This document shows positions 21,805 to 32,345 of a stretch of DNA of 41,102 nucleotides, one piece after another. Location of the stretch: the IMG/VR virus record IMGVR_UViG_3300028398_000008, positions 1 to 41,102 of that record. One strand, given 5' to 3'. Position 1 is the first letter of the stretch. The number at the start of each line of letters is the position of its first letter. The stretch is from a virus. The position numbers and the translations under genes are program-made. The notes under the pieces were generated by a model. That model saw only the letters and a list, made by a program, of their open reading frames with translations. It was not told the DNA's origin and did not search any database.

Positions 21805-23089
21805 TACATTTTTCGATTATGTCGGAGAATGCGAAAGCCCAGATTTATTTACTTATTGGGCAGGACTTTCTATTGTAGCTGCTGTTCAGGGTAGAAAGAC
21901 TTGGTTCAATTGGGGTAGGTATCGTATCTATCCAAATATGTATGTTGTTCTTGCCGGGCCCGCAGCTGTGCGTAAAAGCACATCAGCAAATACAGCTGTT
22001 CGCTTAATAAAAAAATATCTTAAGGATGAAATTAAATTCGGTCCTGCTGACACGGCAGGCAAAAAGCAAGGTTTACTTGCGCAATTCATTGACGCGTATA
22101 AAGAACCAGAAGAAGATGAGTTAAAGGATTTAGATAATCTGTTCGGAGAAGACTCAAATCCTTTTCTTAAGGAGACAATTAAAAAGAAACCGGTCTCGCC
22201 CCATAAAGATTTATATGTCGTCGCAGATGAAATTTCTAATTTTCTTGGCGTTAGCGCATATGAGCTGATTGCTTTATTAACGCAATTATTTGAGCCGCAA
22301 GATGAATATCATTATAAACTAGCAAAATCTTCTGTGACTATCAGGAAGCCTGGATTAAATCTGCTTCTTTGTGGAACGCCTACTGATATTAGTAGGTCAC
22401 TGACCACAGAGTCTTTGCAGCAAGGCTTTGTTTCTAGAACAACTTTTGTCTACTCAGGGCAAAAGAAACCTAAAGTTTTCTGGGCAGAAGAATTAGACGA
22501 AGAAAAAGAAAAGACTCTTGGAAAATCTCTTAGCTTTATTCATTATCAAATGCGCGGGCCATGTTCAATTACAGATCAGGCACTTAGAAAGCTAAAATAT
22601 ATCTATGAGATTGAACATGCTAAAATTGATGATTCTCGTTTTGTCTCTTGGGAGCATAGACGAATGAATCATATTATCAAGTTAGCAATGAATATTGCTG
22701 CTGGAAATGCAGGTATTGTTAAATCTAAAGCAATCGAGATAACTAAAGCAGATGTTGAAGACGCGCATATACTTATTCAAGAAACCGAAAAAGATATGAG
22801 CGCAGCTTTAGGAGAGCTCGGTATGTCAAAACTTTCTATCGCTAAGCAACATATGCGAGAAATGATCGAAAATAGTTGGCCAGTAGGAATTACTTATACT
22901 GCACTTAAGTCTAATCTTGCGCGAGACATGACGCAAAGAGATATTGCGCAGACTCTTCAAGAGTTTATTAATAAGGGCATTTGCATAACTACCACAATGA
23001 AAATCTCAGGAGAAACAGCTGTAGTAATTATGCCTAAAGCACCAGATTCAGTAGACGTCAAGCCCAGATTGGTCAAGGGACGTGCCTAA
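21776..23089 (+). CDS. DUF3987-type helicase/primase-like ATPase
   Basis: A 437-residue P-loop protein that I take as the replicative helicase candidate. Walker A is GPAAVRKST (61-69), with the Arg-Lys form seen in DUF3987 proteins, and Walker B is VVADEISNF (148-156); LCGTP and SRTTFVY correspond to sensor and arginine-finger-like strands. The C-terminal 100 residues look like a winged helix. The start ATG 21776 has GGGGAAAA upstream. It is the last gene of the plus-strand block; its last 42 bases overlap the 3' end of the largest late gene on the opposite strand. Confidence 0.75.
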   Translation: MLELKSVWANTFFDYVGECESPDLFTYWAGLSIVAAVQGRKTWFNWGRYRIYPNMYVVLAGPAAVRKSTSANTAVRLIKKYLKDEIKFGPADTAGKKQGLLAQFIDAYKEPEEDELKDLDNLFGEDSNPFLKETIKKKPVSPHKDLYVVADEISNFLGVSAYELIALLTQLFEPQDEYHYKLAKSSVTIRKPGLNLLLCGTPTDISRSLTTESLQQGFVSRTTFVYSGQKKPKVFWAEELDEEKEKTLGKSLSFIHYQMRGPCSITDQALRKLKYIYEIEHAKIDDSRFVSWEHRRMNHIIKLAMNIAAGNAGIVKSKAIEITKADVEDAHILIQETEKDMSAALGELGMSKLSIAKQHMREMIENSWPVGITYTALKSNLARDMTQRDIAQTLQEFINKGICITTTMKISGETAVVIMPKAPDSVDVKPRLVKGRA

Positions 23090-26000
23090 ACCGTAATAGC
23101 GCAATAATGATTTACCTGTGGGATCATGCTTCATCAGCTTATCTACATCGCGCTCAGGTCGACTAATTGTTGCCTTCTTAAGCAAGTTCTTATACCAAAT
23201 ACGAAAACCTTTTTCAGTTCCTCCGTTAGCGATATACTCTTCGTGCACTTCCATAAGGCGGTCTCGGTCTAAAGAACCATCTTCGCGAATAGTTCCAATT
23301 ACTGATAAACCAAGTTTTCTTGCATAAGCTTGTCTAGCTAGACGTCCTTGTCTCTCTTTATACGTGATAGATGCAAGCGCAGCTTCTCTTTGTGTTTTAA
23401 GGCCGATTGATCTAGCAACAATACTCATAAAAGAACGCGTGTTATCATTAATCAAATCACCGTAACTATTTGTGGAGTAACCTTGAGCAATTTCAAGCAT
23501 TCCTCTCAGCGGCCTGTTAACACTTGCATTGATTAATGCCTCTTGCAGATAACGCTTAGAATCAATTGGACCTTCTTGAGTTAAAACTCCTACAGCTCCT
23601 GAAATAGTCTTAATCGTTTTAGATACAATAGAGTAAAATGGCGAGTCTTCAAGTTTCAGGATAGACGTATTTCTAGGTGAGAACATTGCTCCGCGTGTAT
23701 TGATTGCTAAGCCATCATCAGCGCCAAATAATTTAGGTATGTTAGCAGCAGTTCCGTAAAGTAGTAACGCGGCCATTCCAGGTGAACTATTACCTCTAAT
23801 AGTTTCACTTATATCCCTGCTTTGGTCATAATTTGCGAACAGGTATTGATTAAATAAATCATACCCAGGCAAACCTTCAAAGCCGAACATAGCTGCTTGC
23901 GTGCCAAACTGCGTAGCTAAAGTTTTAGCGGCTTTATTTTCTAAGCCATGGAATAGTTTCTGATAGTAGTTAATAGAAAAAGTTTGAAATAGGCCGAGAG
24001 GCATTCCGAGAATACCTTTGAATACTTCAGGCTTAACAGATGGTCTATAGTCAGCAATAACTTTATTTGCGAAGTCATTGCCGAAAGCAAGCGCAACTCC
24101 ATCGTCAGCTATTCTTCCTGCTTGCTTAGCTAATTCATAGCCGTGCAGAATTGCCATTACGCGAGTCCATTTTTCAGTTTTCTCGGTAATTCCGCCGAGA
24201 GTGAGCAATTTTTCAGCCCATTCTTTTGCTTTAGATGTTTTGCCTGGAACAGCGCCTAAGTGATTAAGCGCTTCACCAATAGGAGCATCTGCATATCCAG
24301 CTTTCACAGCTGCTTCAATTATATCTTTATACTCACCGCGCAGCCATTTGCCAAATACATGATACATATGTTTTGACGGATTAGGCAGAACAACATCTTG
24401 TTGCTCAAGCAAATCTGCAAAATAGCCTACACGAGCAGAGTAATCAGCATAGCTTTCACCTTTTAAGCGCTGCATCCAGCGAATATTATGCGGAAAAGTA
24501 GTTCCAATAGATAATCCAGTAAGCAATGAATGCCCAAGCTCAAGCATCTTTAGCATGATGAATTGCGTAATAGCGCTAGTCTTACGCATAATTCTGAATC
24601 CTGACCAACCTCTATCGACAACAGCTTGTTTTTCAAGTAACTTTTCTGCGTAGAGATTAGGGTTAAAATCGTGATTAACTGTAAGCTTAGCTGCAATTGT
24701 TTTTGCTGCATCTGAGTTTAATTTAACTTTACCATCAGTTCTAAGCAAATCAGTAACTTCAGTTAATGAATTAGAAACAAACGTATCTGCTAATTCATTA
24801 ATAGAACCATAAAATGAGCCACGCACAGGTCTCTTATCATTTAACAATTGTCTTGTATATTGATCAAATATATCATCAAAAGCTTTTTGTCCGCGAAAAC
24901 CTTCTTTAGACACAGCAGCAATATCTTGATGCAATTTGATTGTATCCAACATATCAGCAAATTTAGTTTGGATAACACGGCGTGCTGTATCTTCAAATCT
25001 GCTGGAGATAGTATCAACAATTTCATCTAAAAATTTAGGGTCAGTAATAATGCCAGCTTTGCCTTTAGCAGCTTTACCGCCAGTGATAGACCAAGCATCA
25101 GCAACATTAATTGTCCTATCACTCCACGCCTGATCGTTCAACAGCTTGTATCTTTTAACGTCAGATCTACTAACAACAGTATGACCAACACCTAATTTTT
25201 TGGCTTGCCTGTAAGCTTCTTGTTTAGCTGCTTCTTCAGTAGCGCCAGTCGTATATGCCACAACACGACCCTGACGATTAGCAATATAAGCTACTTCTTT
25301 ACCATACCTTGAAGGAACAACAACATGGCCTTTACGATATGGAATAGGCTGTTTGCCTAGGCCAATAAGAATATCATTTGTAGTCTGAAAATCCATTGCG
25401 TCATAGCGTTTAATTTCAGACCACGCATCTAACGCAAGTCCAGTCAGCTTTAATGACATTGTGGGTTCTACAGGATCAGGAAGATATTCAGGAACTTCAT
25501 CTAAGCCAAATTTTTCTGCTAATTCTTTATTTATTTCACTTTCTTCAACTAGTTTAAATGTGCCGTTAGCAGAAGGAACATCTTCTGCAAGTTCCCACCC
25601 ATGATTGTAAGTAGAATAATAGTTAAGTAAAGCCTGCCTATCGGCAATATTTTCTGCGTGCCTGAGTTTGGCTACATTGACCAGTCCAGTTTTCATATCA
25701 TCAGCTAAAGACTGCCTAAGTGCCCTTTGCCATACGTCAGAATAAGCTTGAACTGCTTCAGCACCTTTAACTCCGCGTAAATCATGTGTAACTGTCGTTG
25801 GTAAAAATTTGCCGAGTTTTTTTGCAACTGGAGTTGTAGATGCACCAACCATTAACTCTTCTGCACCTTTTCTGATAGCATCTTCAAGGTGCGTAAGATT
25901 TTCAATTTGACGAAGCACATGTTTAATAGGTTCATTATTTCCTTTTTTAATATAATTAGTGACATCACTAACACGCTGCATATGCTCATCAGCGCCTATT

Positions 26001-28078
26001 TGCGCAATGCGATGAATAGATAACGGATCATCAAGTCCACCTTCAGGACGTTTAACAATCAACGAAAAAGTTTTCATTGGCTTTCCGGCAAGTTTATTAG
26101 CCATATCATAATTAAGATATTTCTCAAGATGCTGGTGGCCAATTTTTATTGCTTGCTCAATTTCATCTTTAGTTAAACCAAGCATAGTGTGCTGATGAAA
26201 TTTAGCTAAAAATTCATCTTTGCTATCGGCAATAAGTGAAAGATCATCGACAACAAGTTTGCTTGCTTTTAGATCATAAAAATACTTTCCCAAAGCGCTC
26301 ACACTGCCATCTTGATTATGTAATTGCAAATTAAGCATATTGCTCAAATCTACAATTGCAGGCACATTTTTTCTATCAGTTATTTTTAAAAAAGCTTTAA
26401 ACTTATCTCTAAGCGCAGCCCATTCAAGATCAGCCTTATTGGAATATTCAACTGGTAGATTAAACAACGTAGTTAATTTATTCCAATTTCCTCCGGCCTT
26501 ATCAAGCACGTGAATAAGATAATCAAGTTTAACGTAATTCGTTTTAATGCCAATTTTATTAGGGGCTTCAAGGCCATGCTCTAACAGATATTCAGCCGAT
26601 TTATCCATTGTGCGATAAACTTTGGTAACTTCAAAAGGAGTTAAACCTAGCGCAGAGGTTCGCTTTTGCCCGCCAAAAATAATTTGCCCGTCAATTGAAA
26701 TTCCTACAAGGTTAGGTTTTTTAACACCAGATTTTTGAGGAACAACAAGAAAACTATCAGCGCCAAATTTGACTTGATGATCTATGTCTGTAACTATGCG
26801 ATATCTTTCAGAACCGCTTGTAATAAGACCTAAAGCATCAACACGGACAGCAAAAGTATTAAAAAAAGTATCTTTATATTTCTTCTTAGCCTTAATTAAA
26901 AGACGATTATAATGTTCAATCTCAGAAGTTGAACTTGCTTCTTCTAATTTTACTTTTAGTGCATCAATTTTGTCTTTAATAGCATTTTCAATTTCTGATT
27001 TGCCTTTCTTAGTGAAAGCATCAAAAATATTAATATCATCAATGGAGATAATATTAGTCGCAAGATTAGGCGATTTTTTAGCAATATCTTTAACACGCGC
27101 TATCTGCTCATGATTGATTGCAAAAGATTTAGAAATACCTGCTTCTCCCTGGACAGAAGCTAATTTCATGATAGCATCTTTTGCATGTGCTGCAGCAGTA
27201 TCTTTAGCAGCCCTGACTTCTGATGCAATACTATCAGTAATTTCACCAGAGTGTAAAAGATTATTAAAGATTTCTTCTGCCTTAACAGAACCAGCTAAGT
27301 TAGCCCCATAAACAGCTGTTTTCTTAACACCTAATTTAGCTGCGCGTTGCCCTGCGTTACGCGCAATCTTTTTTAAGACAGGATTAAGAACAATTCTGTT
27401 CATGGCTGCCGGAAGACCTACAATAAGTCCGGCACTAATTAAACCTTCTTTAACGCCTTGACCTTCAGGAAAGAATAAATCTGAGTCACTTTGTAAAGTT
27501 CTAATAAAAACTTCACCTGCAATACCAGATTTAAGCCCATTTAGAAAGGCAGTTTTCTTAATATTATTTCTGGCCTTAATAAGTGAAGTAGTTCCCTCAA
27601 GATTTCTGAGACCCATTTCACCATAACTAAGGGCTTTAGCTTCATAAGCAGCAAGAGCTGCAGATTGACCAGCTTCATCAATGGCTATTACACGAGCTAA
27701 ATTTTTACCATATTTGCCAGCACTCTCTAAAGTTTTAATGAACAAAGAAGAAGAGCGCAATGCTTTTGTGGCTAGACCAGCGCCAGCAAACATAGTAGCA
27801 ACATCACCAATAGCTCGATAACCAGTTTTATGGTCATTATAAACAGTAGCAGCTGTATTACCAAAAATAGCATTAATACTATTAGCCATAGTATCTTCAT
27901 CGAACAAACCGACAGACTGGCCAATAGTGTCAATAGCACCAGCCATAGCACCAGGAATTACACCAATAGCAGCGCTTCGTGTATCAGAAATGATTCTTTC
28001 TGTTTTTGTCTTTCGCTCATTAGCAAACCAAGTTGACAAATCAGCGCCACTGTCTAGTGTATCATAGTTAAGATCCAT
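23048..28078 (-). CDS. Very large internal virion / DNA ejection protein, 1676 aa
   Basis: Last and largest late gene, the usual place of the T7 gp16-like ejection protein that extends the tail across the cell envelope. The N-terminal ~100 residues include glycine/alanine-rich hydrophobic stretches (SAAIGVIPGAMAGAIDTIG and DVATMFAGAGLA) that could insert in membranes; the rest is long helices rich in Lys, Ala and Glu. I see no lytic transglycosylase motif, unlike T7 gp16, nor a clear protease. AGAGG precedes ATG 28078. No sequence motif proves function; position, size and composition support the call. Confidence 0.65.
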   Translation of the reverse strand: MDLNYDTLDSGADLSTWFANERKTKTERIISDTRSAAIGVIPGAMAGAIDTIGQSVGLFDEDTMANSINAIFGNTAATVYNDHKTGYRAIGDVATMFAGAGLATKALRSSSLFIKTLESAGKYGKNLARVIAIDEAGQSAALAAYEAKALSYGEMGLRNLEGTTSLIKARNNIKKTAFLNGLKSGIAGEVFIRTLQSDSDLFFPEGQGVKEGLISAGLIVGLPAAMNRIVLNPVLKKIARNAGQRAAKLGVKKTAVYGANLAGSVKAEEIFNNLLHSGEITDSIASEVRAAKDTAAAHAKDAIMKLASVQGEAGISKSFAINHEQIARVKDIAKKSPNLATNIISIDDINIFDAFTKKGKSEIENAIKDKIDALKVKLEEASSTSEIEHYNRLLIKAKKKYKDTFFNTFAVRVDALGLITSGSERYRIVTDIDHQVKFGADSFLVVPQKSGVKKPNLVGISIDGQIIFGGQKRTSALGLTPFEVTKVYRTMDKSAEYLLEHGLEAPNKIGIKTNYVKLDYLIHVLDKAGGNWNKLTTLFNLPVEYSNKADLEWAALRDKFKAFLKITDRKNVPAIVDLSNMLNLQLHNQDGSVSALGKYFYDLKASKLVVDDLSLIADSKDEFLAKFHQHTMLGLTKDEIEQAIKIGHQHLEKYLNYDMANKLAGKPMKTFSLIVKRPEGGLDDPLSIHRIAQIGADEHMQRVSDVTNYIKKGNNEPIKHVLRQIENLTHLEDAIRKGAEELMVGASTTPVAKKLGKFLPTTVTHDLRGVKGAEAVQAYSDVWQRALRQSLADDMKTGLVNVAKLRHAENIADRQALLNYYSTYNHGWELAEDVPSANGTFKLVEESEINKELAEKFGLDEVPEYLPDPVEPTMSLKLTGLALDAWSEIKRYDAMDFQTTNDILIGLGKQPIPYRKGHVVVPSRYGKEVAYIANRQGRVVAYTTGATEEAAKQEAYRQAKKLGVGHTVVSRSDVKRYKLLNDQAWSDRTINVADAWSITGGKAAKGKAGIITDPKFLDEIVDTISSRFEDTARRVIQTKFADMLDTIKLHQDIAAVSKEGFRGQKAFDDIFDQYTRQLLNDKRPVRGSFYGSINELADTFVSNSLTEVTDLLRTDGKVKLNSDAAKTIAAKLTVNHDFNPNLYAEKLLEKQAVVDRGWSGFRIMRKTSAITQFIMLKMLELGHSLLTGLSIGTTFPHNIRWMQRLKGESYADYSARVGYFADLLEQQDVVLPNPSKHMYHVFGKWLRGEYKDIIEAAVKAGYADAPIGEALNHLGAVPGKTSKAKEWAEKLLTLGGITEKTEKWTRVMAILHGYELAKQAGRIADDGVALAFGNDFANKVIADYRPSVKPEVFKGILGMPLGLFQTFSINYYQKLFHGLENKAAKTLATQFGTQAAMFGFEGLPGYDLFNQYLFANYDQSRDISETIRGNSSPGMAALLLYGTAANIPKLFGADDGLAINTRGAMFSPRNTSILKLEDSPFYSIVSKTIKTISGAVGVLTQEGPIDSKRYLQEALINASVNRPLRGMLEIAQGYSTNSYGDLINDNTRSFMSIVARSIGLKTQREAALASITYKERQGRLARQAYARKLGLSVIGTIREDGSLDRDRLMEVHEEYIANGGTEKGFRIWYKNLLKKATISRPERDVDKLMKHDPTGKSLLRYYGLGTSLDQSGLDVY

Positions 28079-28091
28079 GACTAGTTACCTC

Positions 28092-30290
28092 TTATTCCCT
28101 GTTCATGTAATGCTGAAGTAAAGCTAGCTCTTCTCTGGACAAATCACCAGTAGCTATTTTCTTTTCAATTTCATCCCTTGCTACGCCAGCAGCAGCAATA
28201 CCATTAAAATCAAGTGCGCTTAAGAAAGGATGATCTGCTTTTAATTTCTCTTGCAATTGCTGACTCATATCAACAATGATAGAACCTTGTGCTGCTTTTG
28301 GCAATTGCCTAAAACGTTTAAGTAAATCAGCCCCTAATTCTTCGATTGGACGTCCATAATTAAGCATAGCTTTTGACAACTGCTTATAGCCAGCATTAAA
28401 CCGAGCATTTAACATTGTTTCAGGGCCATAAGACGGATCAATCTGATACCTTGCGTCAGCTAAAAATATAAGCATATGTTCAGCAGGTGTCTTAGGCAAT
28501 GCTTTTTGAATAACTTTAGGCGCAGTTTCTTTAATAAGCGCAAGTATTTTAGGAACAGCTTCAGTATCTGATTTAGAAAGCTTGCCCAAAGCCTCATAAA
28601 TAGCATTATTATTCACTCTAGTTACTTTTGCTCCAGCATTATCACGCACATATAAAACACGTGTATCCCAAGCACCAGCTTGCCAATTATCACCAAAAAG
28701 TTTTTTAGCAACAACTAAAGCATTTTCATCACCAGCTTCAATACGCTTAGTCAAATAAGTATGTAAACCTATTTTAAGCGAACTAGTCATAAGCCTATTA
28801 GATAATTCTTCACTAAGTGCTTTTCTATTAAGGCCATGCTCAAGCCACTGCTCACGTGCAAGTAGTTTATCTTTTCTTGTTTGTTTTTGCGCTAGAGGAT
28901 TTTTCTTACTGTCTTCTTTAAGTTTAGGTTGTAATTGAGCAAAGACATCGCCAACATGACTAAGAATTGGATTAAGCTGCACTTGTTCGTGTAAAGCTAT
29001 AGGATCCATATTAGCGACAGCTAGTGTTACAGCAGGTTTAGAGCGCACCTTACCATACATAGCAATTTGTTTTAGTGCAGGTTGCATCCAACTTGGACTA
29101 GTATTTATATAACCTTCCACATAATCAGAAGCTAATTTTTTATAAGATTTAACCTTATCTTGTGCAATAGTAACTTGGCCTTTTTGTAGAGCATCATCAA
29201 TTTGATTTTTAATCGCCTGTAATCTACCCCAGCTAGGATCATTAGCTGTAGGTGCAATACCTAAAGTTTTAACTTGATCTATAAGCAATGCAGTAGTTGC
29301 GCTAGTATCTTTGCCAACATCACTAATAATAGCTTTAACTTTGCCTACAGCATCAGGATCATTGGCAAGTTTCTTCGCTAGTATAAGTCTTTCGTTTAAA
29401 TTTTTTTCTAAATCAACTACTGGAATGTCTATCTGGCCAACATTAACAGTTGCTTGTCCATTTTTCTTAGCTTCTTTTATCATATTAACTAATTGATCGT
29501 CAGTCAAAGACGCATTTAATAACGCATCAGTGCTACCACCTTTGCGCAAGTTATCACTGACAAGCTCTAATTTTTTCTTCTTTACAAAATAGTCATAAAG
29601 TTGTAATCTGGTAACACCATCAGGAATATTATCACTTTCAATAGCAGACCATAAATCATTAGAATCCATATTACTAAGTAATTTACTAACGCGCCTAGCT
29701 TCTGCTTTATCTTTTACATTTTGCTCAAGTAATTGTCTGCGCAGATTTGAAGAAGCTACTTGATTATCAAGTAGCTGTCTTTTTTCGTCTAGTGTTTCTA
29801 CACCAAAATGAGTTATTGCGGCGCGATCAGCTAGTATCTGTGTTTTTAATCTAGCATCCTTATAAAGAACAGGCGCAGCTTCCTCATCAATTTCTTTCTG
29901 TAATTGTGCAGCACGCTGCCTAAGCTCAGATGGGTCAAAAGCTTTTTGTCCACGTCTTCGCATAGCTGATAAATATTCAGGATCTACCGTTGCCAAATCA
30001 TGACTAACCATAGCCATTGCATCAAGCTGATCCAGTTTTTCTTTAATATTATTAGGTATTTTTGCACCATGCGATCTATAAGCAGCAACTACAGAAGCAG
30101 AATATTTATGCCTACCTCCAACTAAAGGCATAACAAATTCAGGATTAGTTTTTACTCTTATACCCTGTTGTCTTTTTATTTCAGCCGAAAGTTGACCATC
30201 TTTGACCATAACATTTAATTGCTTAGCGTTATAGTCAGTTTGATCTTTATTAATAGCTTTAGCGAACATCTGATAAAGATTATCAGCCAT
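28092..30290 (-). CDS. Internal virion protein, 732 aa (T7 gp15-like position)
   Basis: A long helical protein, upstream of the 1676-residue gene, in the position of the second ejection protein of T7-like phages. It starts MADNLYQMFAKAINKDQTDY and is rich in Lys, Gln, Ala and Asp with repeated coiled-coil-like heptads. The start ATG 30290 lies within the last codons of the preceding gene and was preferred to an in-frame ATG 15 bases earlier. No catalytic motif is visible. It probably forms part of a channel released with the DNA; this is inferred from gene order. Confidence 0.6.
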   Translation of the reverse strand: MADNLYQMFAKAINKDQTDYNAKQLNVMVKDGQLSAEIKRQQGIRVKTNPEFVMPLVGGRHKYSASVVAAYRSHGAKIPNNIKEKLDQLDAMAMVSHDLATVDPEYLSAMRRRGQKAFDPSELRQRAAQLQKEIDEEAAPVLYKDARLKTQILADRAAITHFGVETLDEKRQLLDNQVASSNLRRQLLEQNVKDKAEARRVSKLLSNMDSNDLWSAIESDNIPDGVTRLQLYDYFVKKKKLELVSDNLRKGGSTDALLNASLTDDQLVNMIKEAKKNGQATVNVGQIDIPVVDLEKNLNERLILAKKLANDPDAVGKVKAIISDVGKDTSATTALLIDQVKTLGIAPTANDPSWGRLQAIKNQIDDALQKGQVTIAQDKVKSYKKLASDYVEGYINTSPSWMQPALKQIAMYGKVRSKPAVTLAVANMDPIALHEQVQLNPILSHVGDVFAQLQPKLKEDSKKNPLAQKQTRKDKLLAREQWLEHGLNRKALSEELSNRLMTSSLKIGLHTYLTKRIEAGDENALVVAKKLFGDNWQAGAWDTRVLYVRDNAGAKVTRVNNNAIYEALGKLSKSDTEAVPKILALIKETAPKVIQKALPKTPAEHMLIFLADARYQIDPSYGPETMLNARFNAGYKQLSKAMLNYGRPIEELGADLLKRFRQLPKAAQGSIIVDMSQQLQEKLKADHPFLSALDFNGIAAAGVARDEIEKKIATGDLSREELALLQHYMNRE

Positions 30291-31116
30291 TACTATAATC
30301 CCCATTTAACAAAGTATTAATATCTACAAGTGGATATTTTTCTTTTTCTGCTGTTCTAAGTAATGCCGTAAGAGTAGTTCTTAAATCATTTTCGCTGCCA
30401 GCTAAAAGCGCTTGCACACCAGCAATATCTAAAGGTCGCACAGGAGGCTTATGCTTTGGCTGTAGAGCAGGCGCAGGATTTTTAGTTAGCGCTGGCGTTG
30501 TAGGATCAGATATAGGATCAGGTTCTTTAGTCGACGGAGCCGTAAGATCAGGATTAGCTGCTAATTCAGGAAGACTAGTCATTGGATCTGGCGGCTGTTC
30601 AGTATGATTAGTCTTAGCTACAGTCATAGTTGTGTGCATAAGATCAGACTTCTGCACATTTACTTCAGGTTTATATTGAACACCAATAATCTGATTATCT
30701 GTTGGAGCAACTCCCTGATAAATAGGAACTGGCGGCTGTGCGGGTAAAATATCTTTAGGTGCCGGATAAGCACTGGTCTTTTGCGGTATAGTAATAGAAT
30801 CAGGAACAATGCGCGCAGAGTCTGATTGTTTTTTCTTACCTGTGCCATAACCACTTCTAGGTGTGACTTCGGCAATAGTTTTGTCAAGCTCTTTTGTCTT
30901 AGCTACAGGAATTTGCATATATGAATGAGGCATTTCACCAACACTCCTGTACGGAGAAGTGCCTTTTTGCATTAAACTAAGTTTATTCATCTCCTCTACA
31001 AGAAGAGGATCATTAGGCAAAACCTTTTGTTTAGGTAATTTATATTTACCTTCCTGCAAGTTTTGCAGCGCATTAATTTTTTCCATTAATGTTAGTGGTC
31101 TAGCTAACTTAGGCAT
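30283..31116 (-). CDS. Pro-rich putative virion protein, 277 aa
   Basis: Start ATG 31116 (MPKLARPLTLMEKINALQNL) lies 5 bases after the previous stop; the open frame upstream overlaps that gene. The first ~60 residues are helical, the middle ~170 are Pro/Thr/Asp-rich and likely disordered (for example SDPTTPALTKNPAPALQPKH), and the end is helical again. It stands between small virion proteins and the large ejection proteins, so a linker or structural role is likely. Function is not shown. Confidence 0.6.
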   Translation of the reverse strand: MPKLARPLTLMEKINALQNLQEGKYKLPKQKVLPNDPLLVEEMNKLSLMQKGTSPYRSVGEMPHSYMQIPVAKTKELDKTIAEVTPRSGYGTGKKKQSDSARIVPDSITIPQKTSAYPAPKDILPAQPPVPIYQGVAPTDNQIIGVQYKPEVNVQKSDLMHTTMTVAKTNHTEQPPDPMTSLPELAANPDLTAPSTKEPDPISDPTTPALTKNPAPALQPKHKPPVRPLDIAGVQALLAGSENDLRTTLTALLRTAEKEKYPLVDINTLLNGDYSNG

Positions 31117-31120
31117 GTGC

Positions 31121-31564
31121 TTAATCCAAAGAAAGAAGCATTGAAACAATATTACCAGCAATATTTGAATCGGTCATTAAATAACCACTTAAAGGATCAT
31201 ATATTTGCTGGCTAGATTCACGAGGAGCTTGTAAGATAGAATTATCTATAGGCACTTCTGCTTTTTCTAAAAGAGCAGGTAAGCTAGTAATAGGAGTGCC
31301 GACACGAACACCAGCTTTAGCTAACTTGTCATAAGTAGACTCATCCTTAAAAGGAATAACAGTAGCTGGCCTCTGATACATAGAGTTAGGAACATGCCCA
31401 AGTAATTTAGCCATAACATCTCTAGCTACCACAGTACTAGGACTGTTATCTGGAACACTAACTTGAATACCATTTTTATCAAAACGTAAAACTTGGCCAG
31501 CAACGCCTTTTTTCTTTTTTCTCGCAGATGCTCCCCAGTCAGTAACATAACTATCAAAAGACAT
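31121..31564 (-). CDS. Unknown virion-type protein, 147 aa
   Basis: Begins MSFDSYVTDWGASARKKKKG, so its N-terminus is basic; the middle has a strand-rich region (GQVLRFDKNGIQVSVPD) and the C-terminus is hydrophobic (NIAGNIVSMLLSLD). AGAGGA precedes ATG 31564. It is encoded between two probable ejection proteins and is presumably a virion component. I do not recognise the family. Confidence 0.6.
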   Translation of the reverse strand: MSFDSYVTDWGASARKKKKGVAGQVLRFDKNGIQVSVPDNSPSTVVARDVMAKLLGHVPNSMYQRPATVIPFKDESTYDKLAKAGVRVGTPITSLPALLEKAEVPIDNSILQAPRESSQQIYDPLSGYLMTDSNIAGNIVSMLLSLD

Positions 31565-31578
31565 TACCTTATCCTCTT

Positions 31579-32343
31579 TTACGGGCCAGTGATAGAACCA
31601 CCAACATAAGAATCAGCTAATCCATTATAAACACCATCAGCAGCAGCAATACTACCAGCACTACGAACCCATTGTTCAGTAAAGACGAATTCACTAATTG
31701 ACCTATCAATATCTTCGTCCACGTTATCAGTAAAATCAAGTTTATCCCAAGTACCTTTAAGAATACCTAACGCAGAAATATATTTACTAAAGTCTGCGTT
31801 ATCTCCTTCAATATATGCGTTATAAGCTAATTGCTGTGAGTGTTCTAATGCAGCAGTTTCTTTATCAATGGCATCTCTGCGAAGTTGAGTTAATAATGAT
31901 GTAATTTTTACTGTATTTTCATCTAAAGTATGACTACGCATTTTAGCGACAAAGCAATTCCTAGTCGATCCGGCAATCTTATGCCAGGTCAAAGTTTCTT
32001 CGTCCAGTTTATTTTCTAAACGTAGTCGTTCTTCATCAGCAATCTGTTGTTCATTAGTTATATATTTATTATATAATTCATCATGAGCCCTGTTCCAAAT
32101 AGTATCTGCACGATCTCTAACAGTCTGGCGATGCTGATCTGTTTCTCCACCGGCGAACAATCCTTTATACATAGAGACTATAGACTCTAAGTCTCCATGC
32201 TGCCCTGGATGCAGAAGTTGTCTTGTTTGATCGTGAGTCCTATCAACACCACGATTAACATTTTCACTAAAAATACGTTGCTTAGCACCAAGTGCTAAGC
32301 TAGTGCGCCTAAATGATGAATCTCTATACTGTAGATCAGACAT
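31579..32343 (-). CDS. Putative internal virion protein, 254 aa (gp14-like position)
   Basis: A mostly helical, charged protein (ADEERLRLENKLDEETLTWH, LLTQLRRDAIDKETAALEHS) with a Gly/Ala-rich C-terminal end (GSIAAADGVYNGLADSYVGG). Size and position match the first, smallest member of the T7-like ejection set (gp14, 196 residues in T7). GAAGGAGA precedes ATG 32343. No known motif proves the role. Confidence 0.55.
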   Translation of the reverse strand: MSDLQYRDSSFRRTSLALGAKQRIFSENVNRGVDRTHDQTRQLLHPGQHGDLESIVSMYKGLFAGGETDQHRQTVRDRADTIWNRAHDELYNKYITNEQQIADEERLRLENKLDEETLTWHKIAGSTRNCFVAKMRSHTLDENTVKITSLLTQLRRDAIDKETAALEHSQQLAYNAYIEGDNADFSKYISALGILKGTWDKLDFTDNVDEDIDRSISEFVFTEQWVRSAGSIAAADGVYNGLADSYVGGSITGP

Positions 32344-32345
32344 TG

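Noticed and set aside
23048-28078. Lytic transglycosylase or RNA polymerase domain in the 1676-aa protein
   Set aside because: No catalytic Glu with a GLMQ-type motif and no polymerase motifs could be found by reading the translation.
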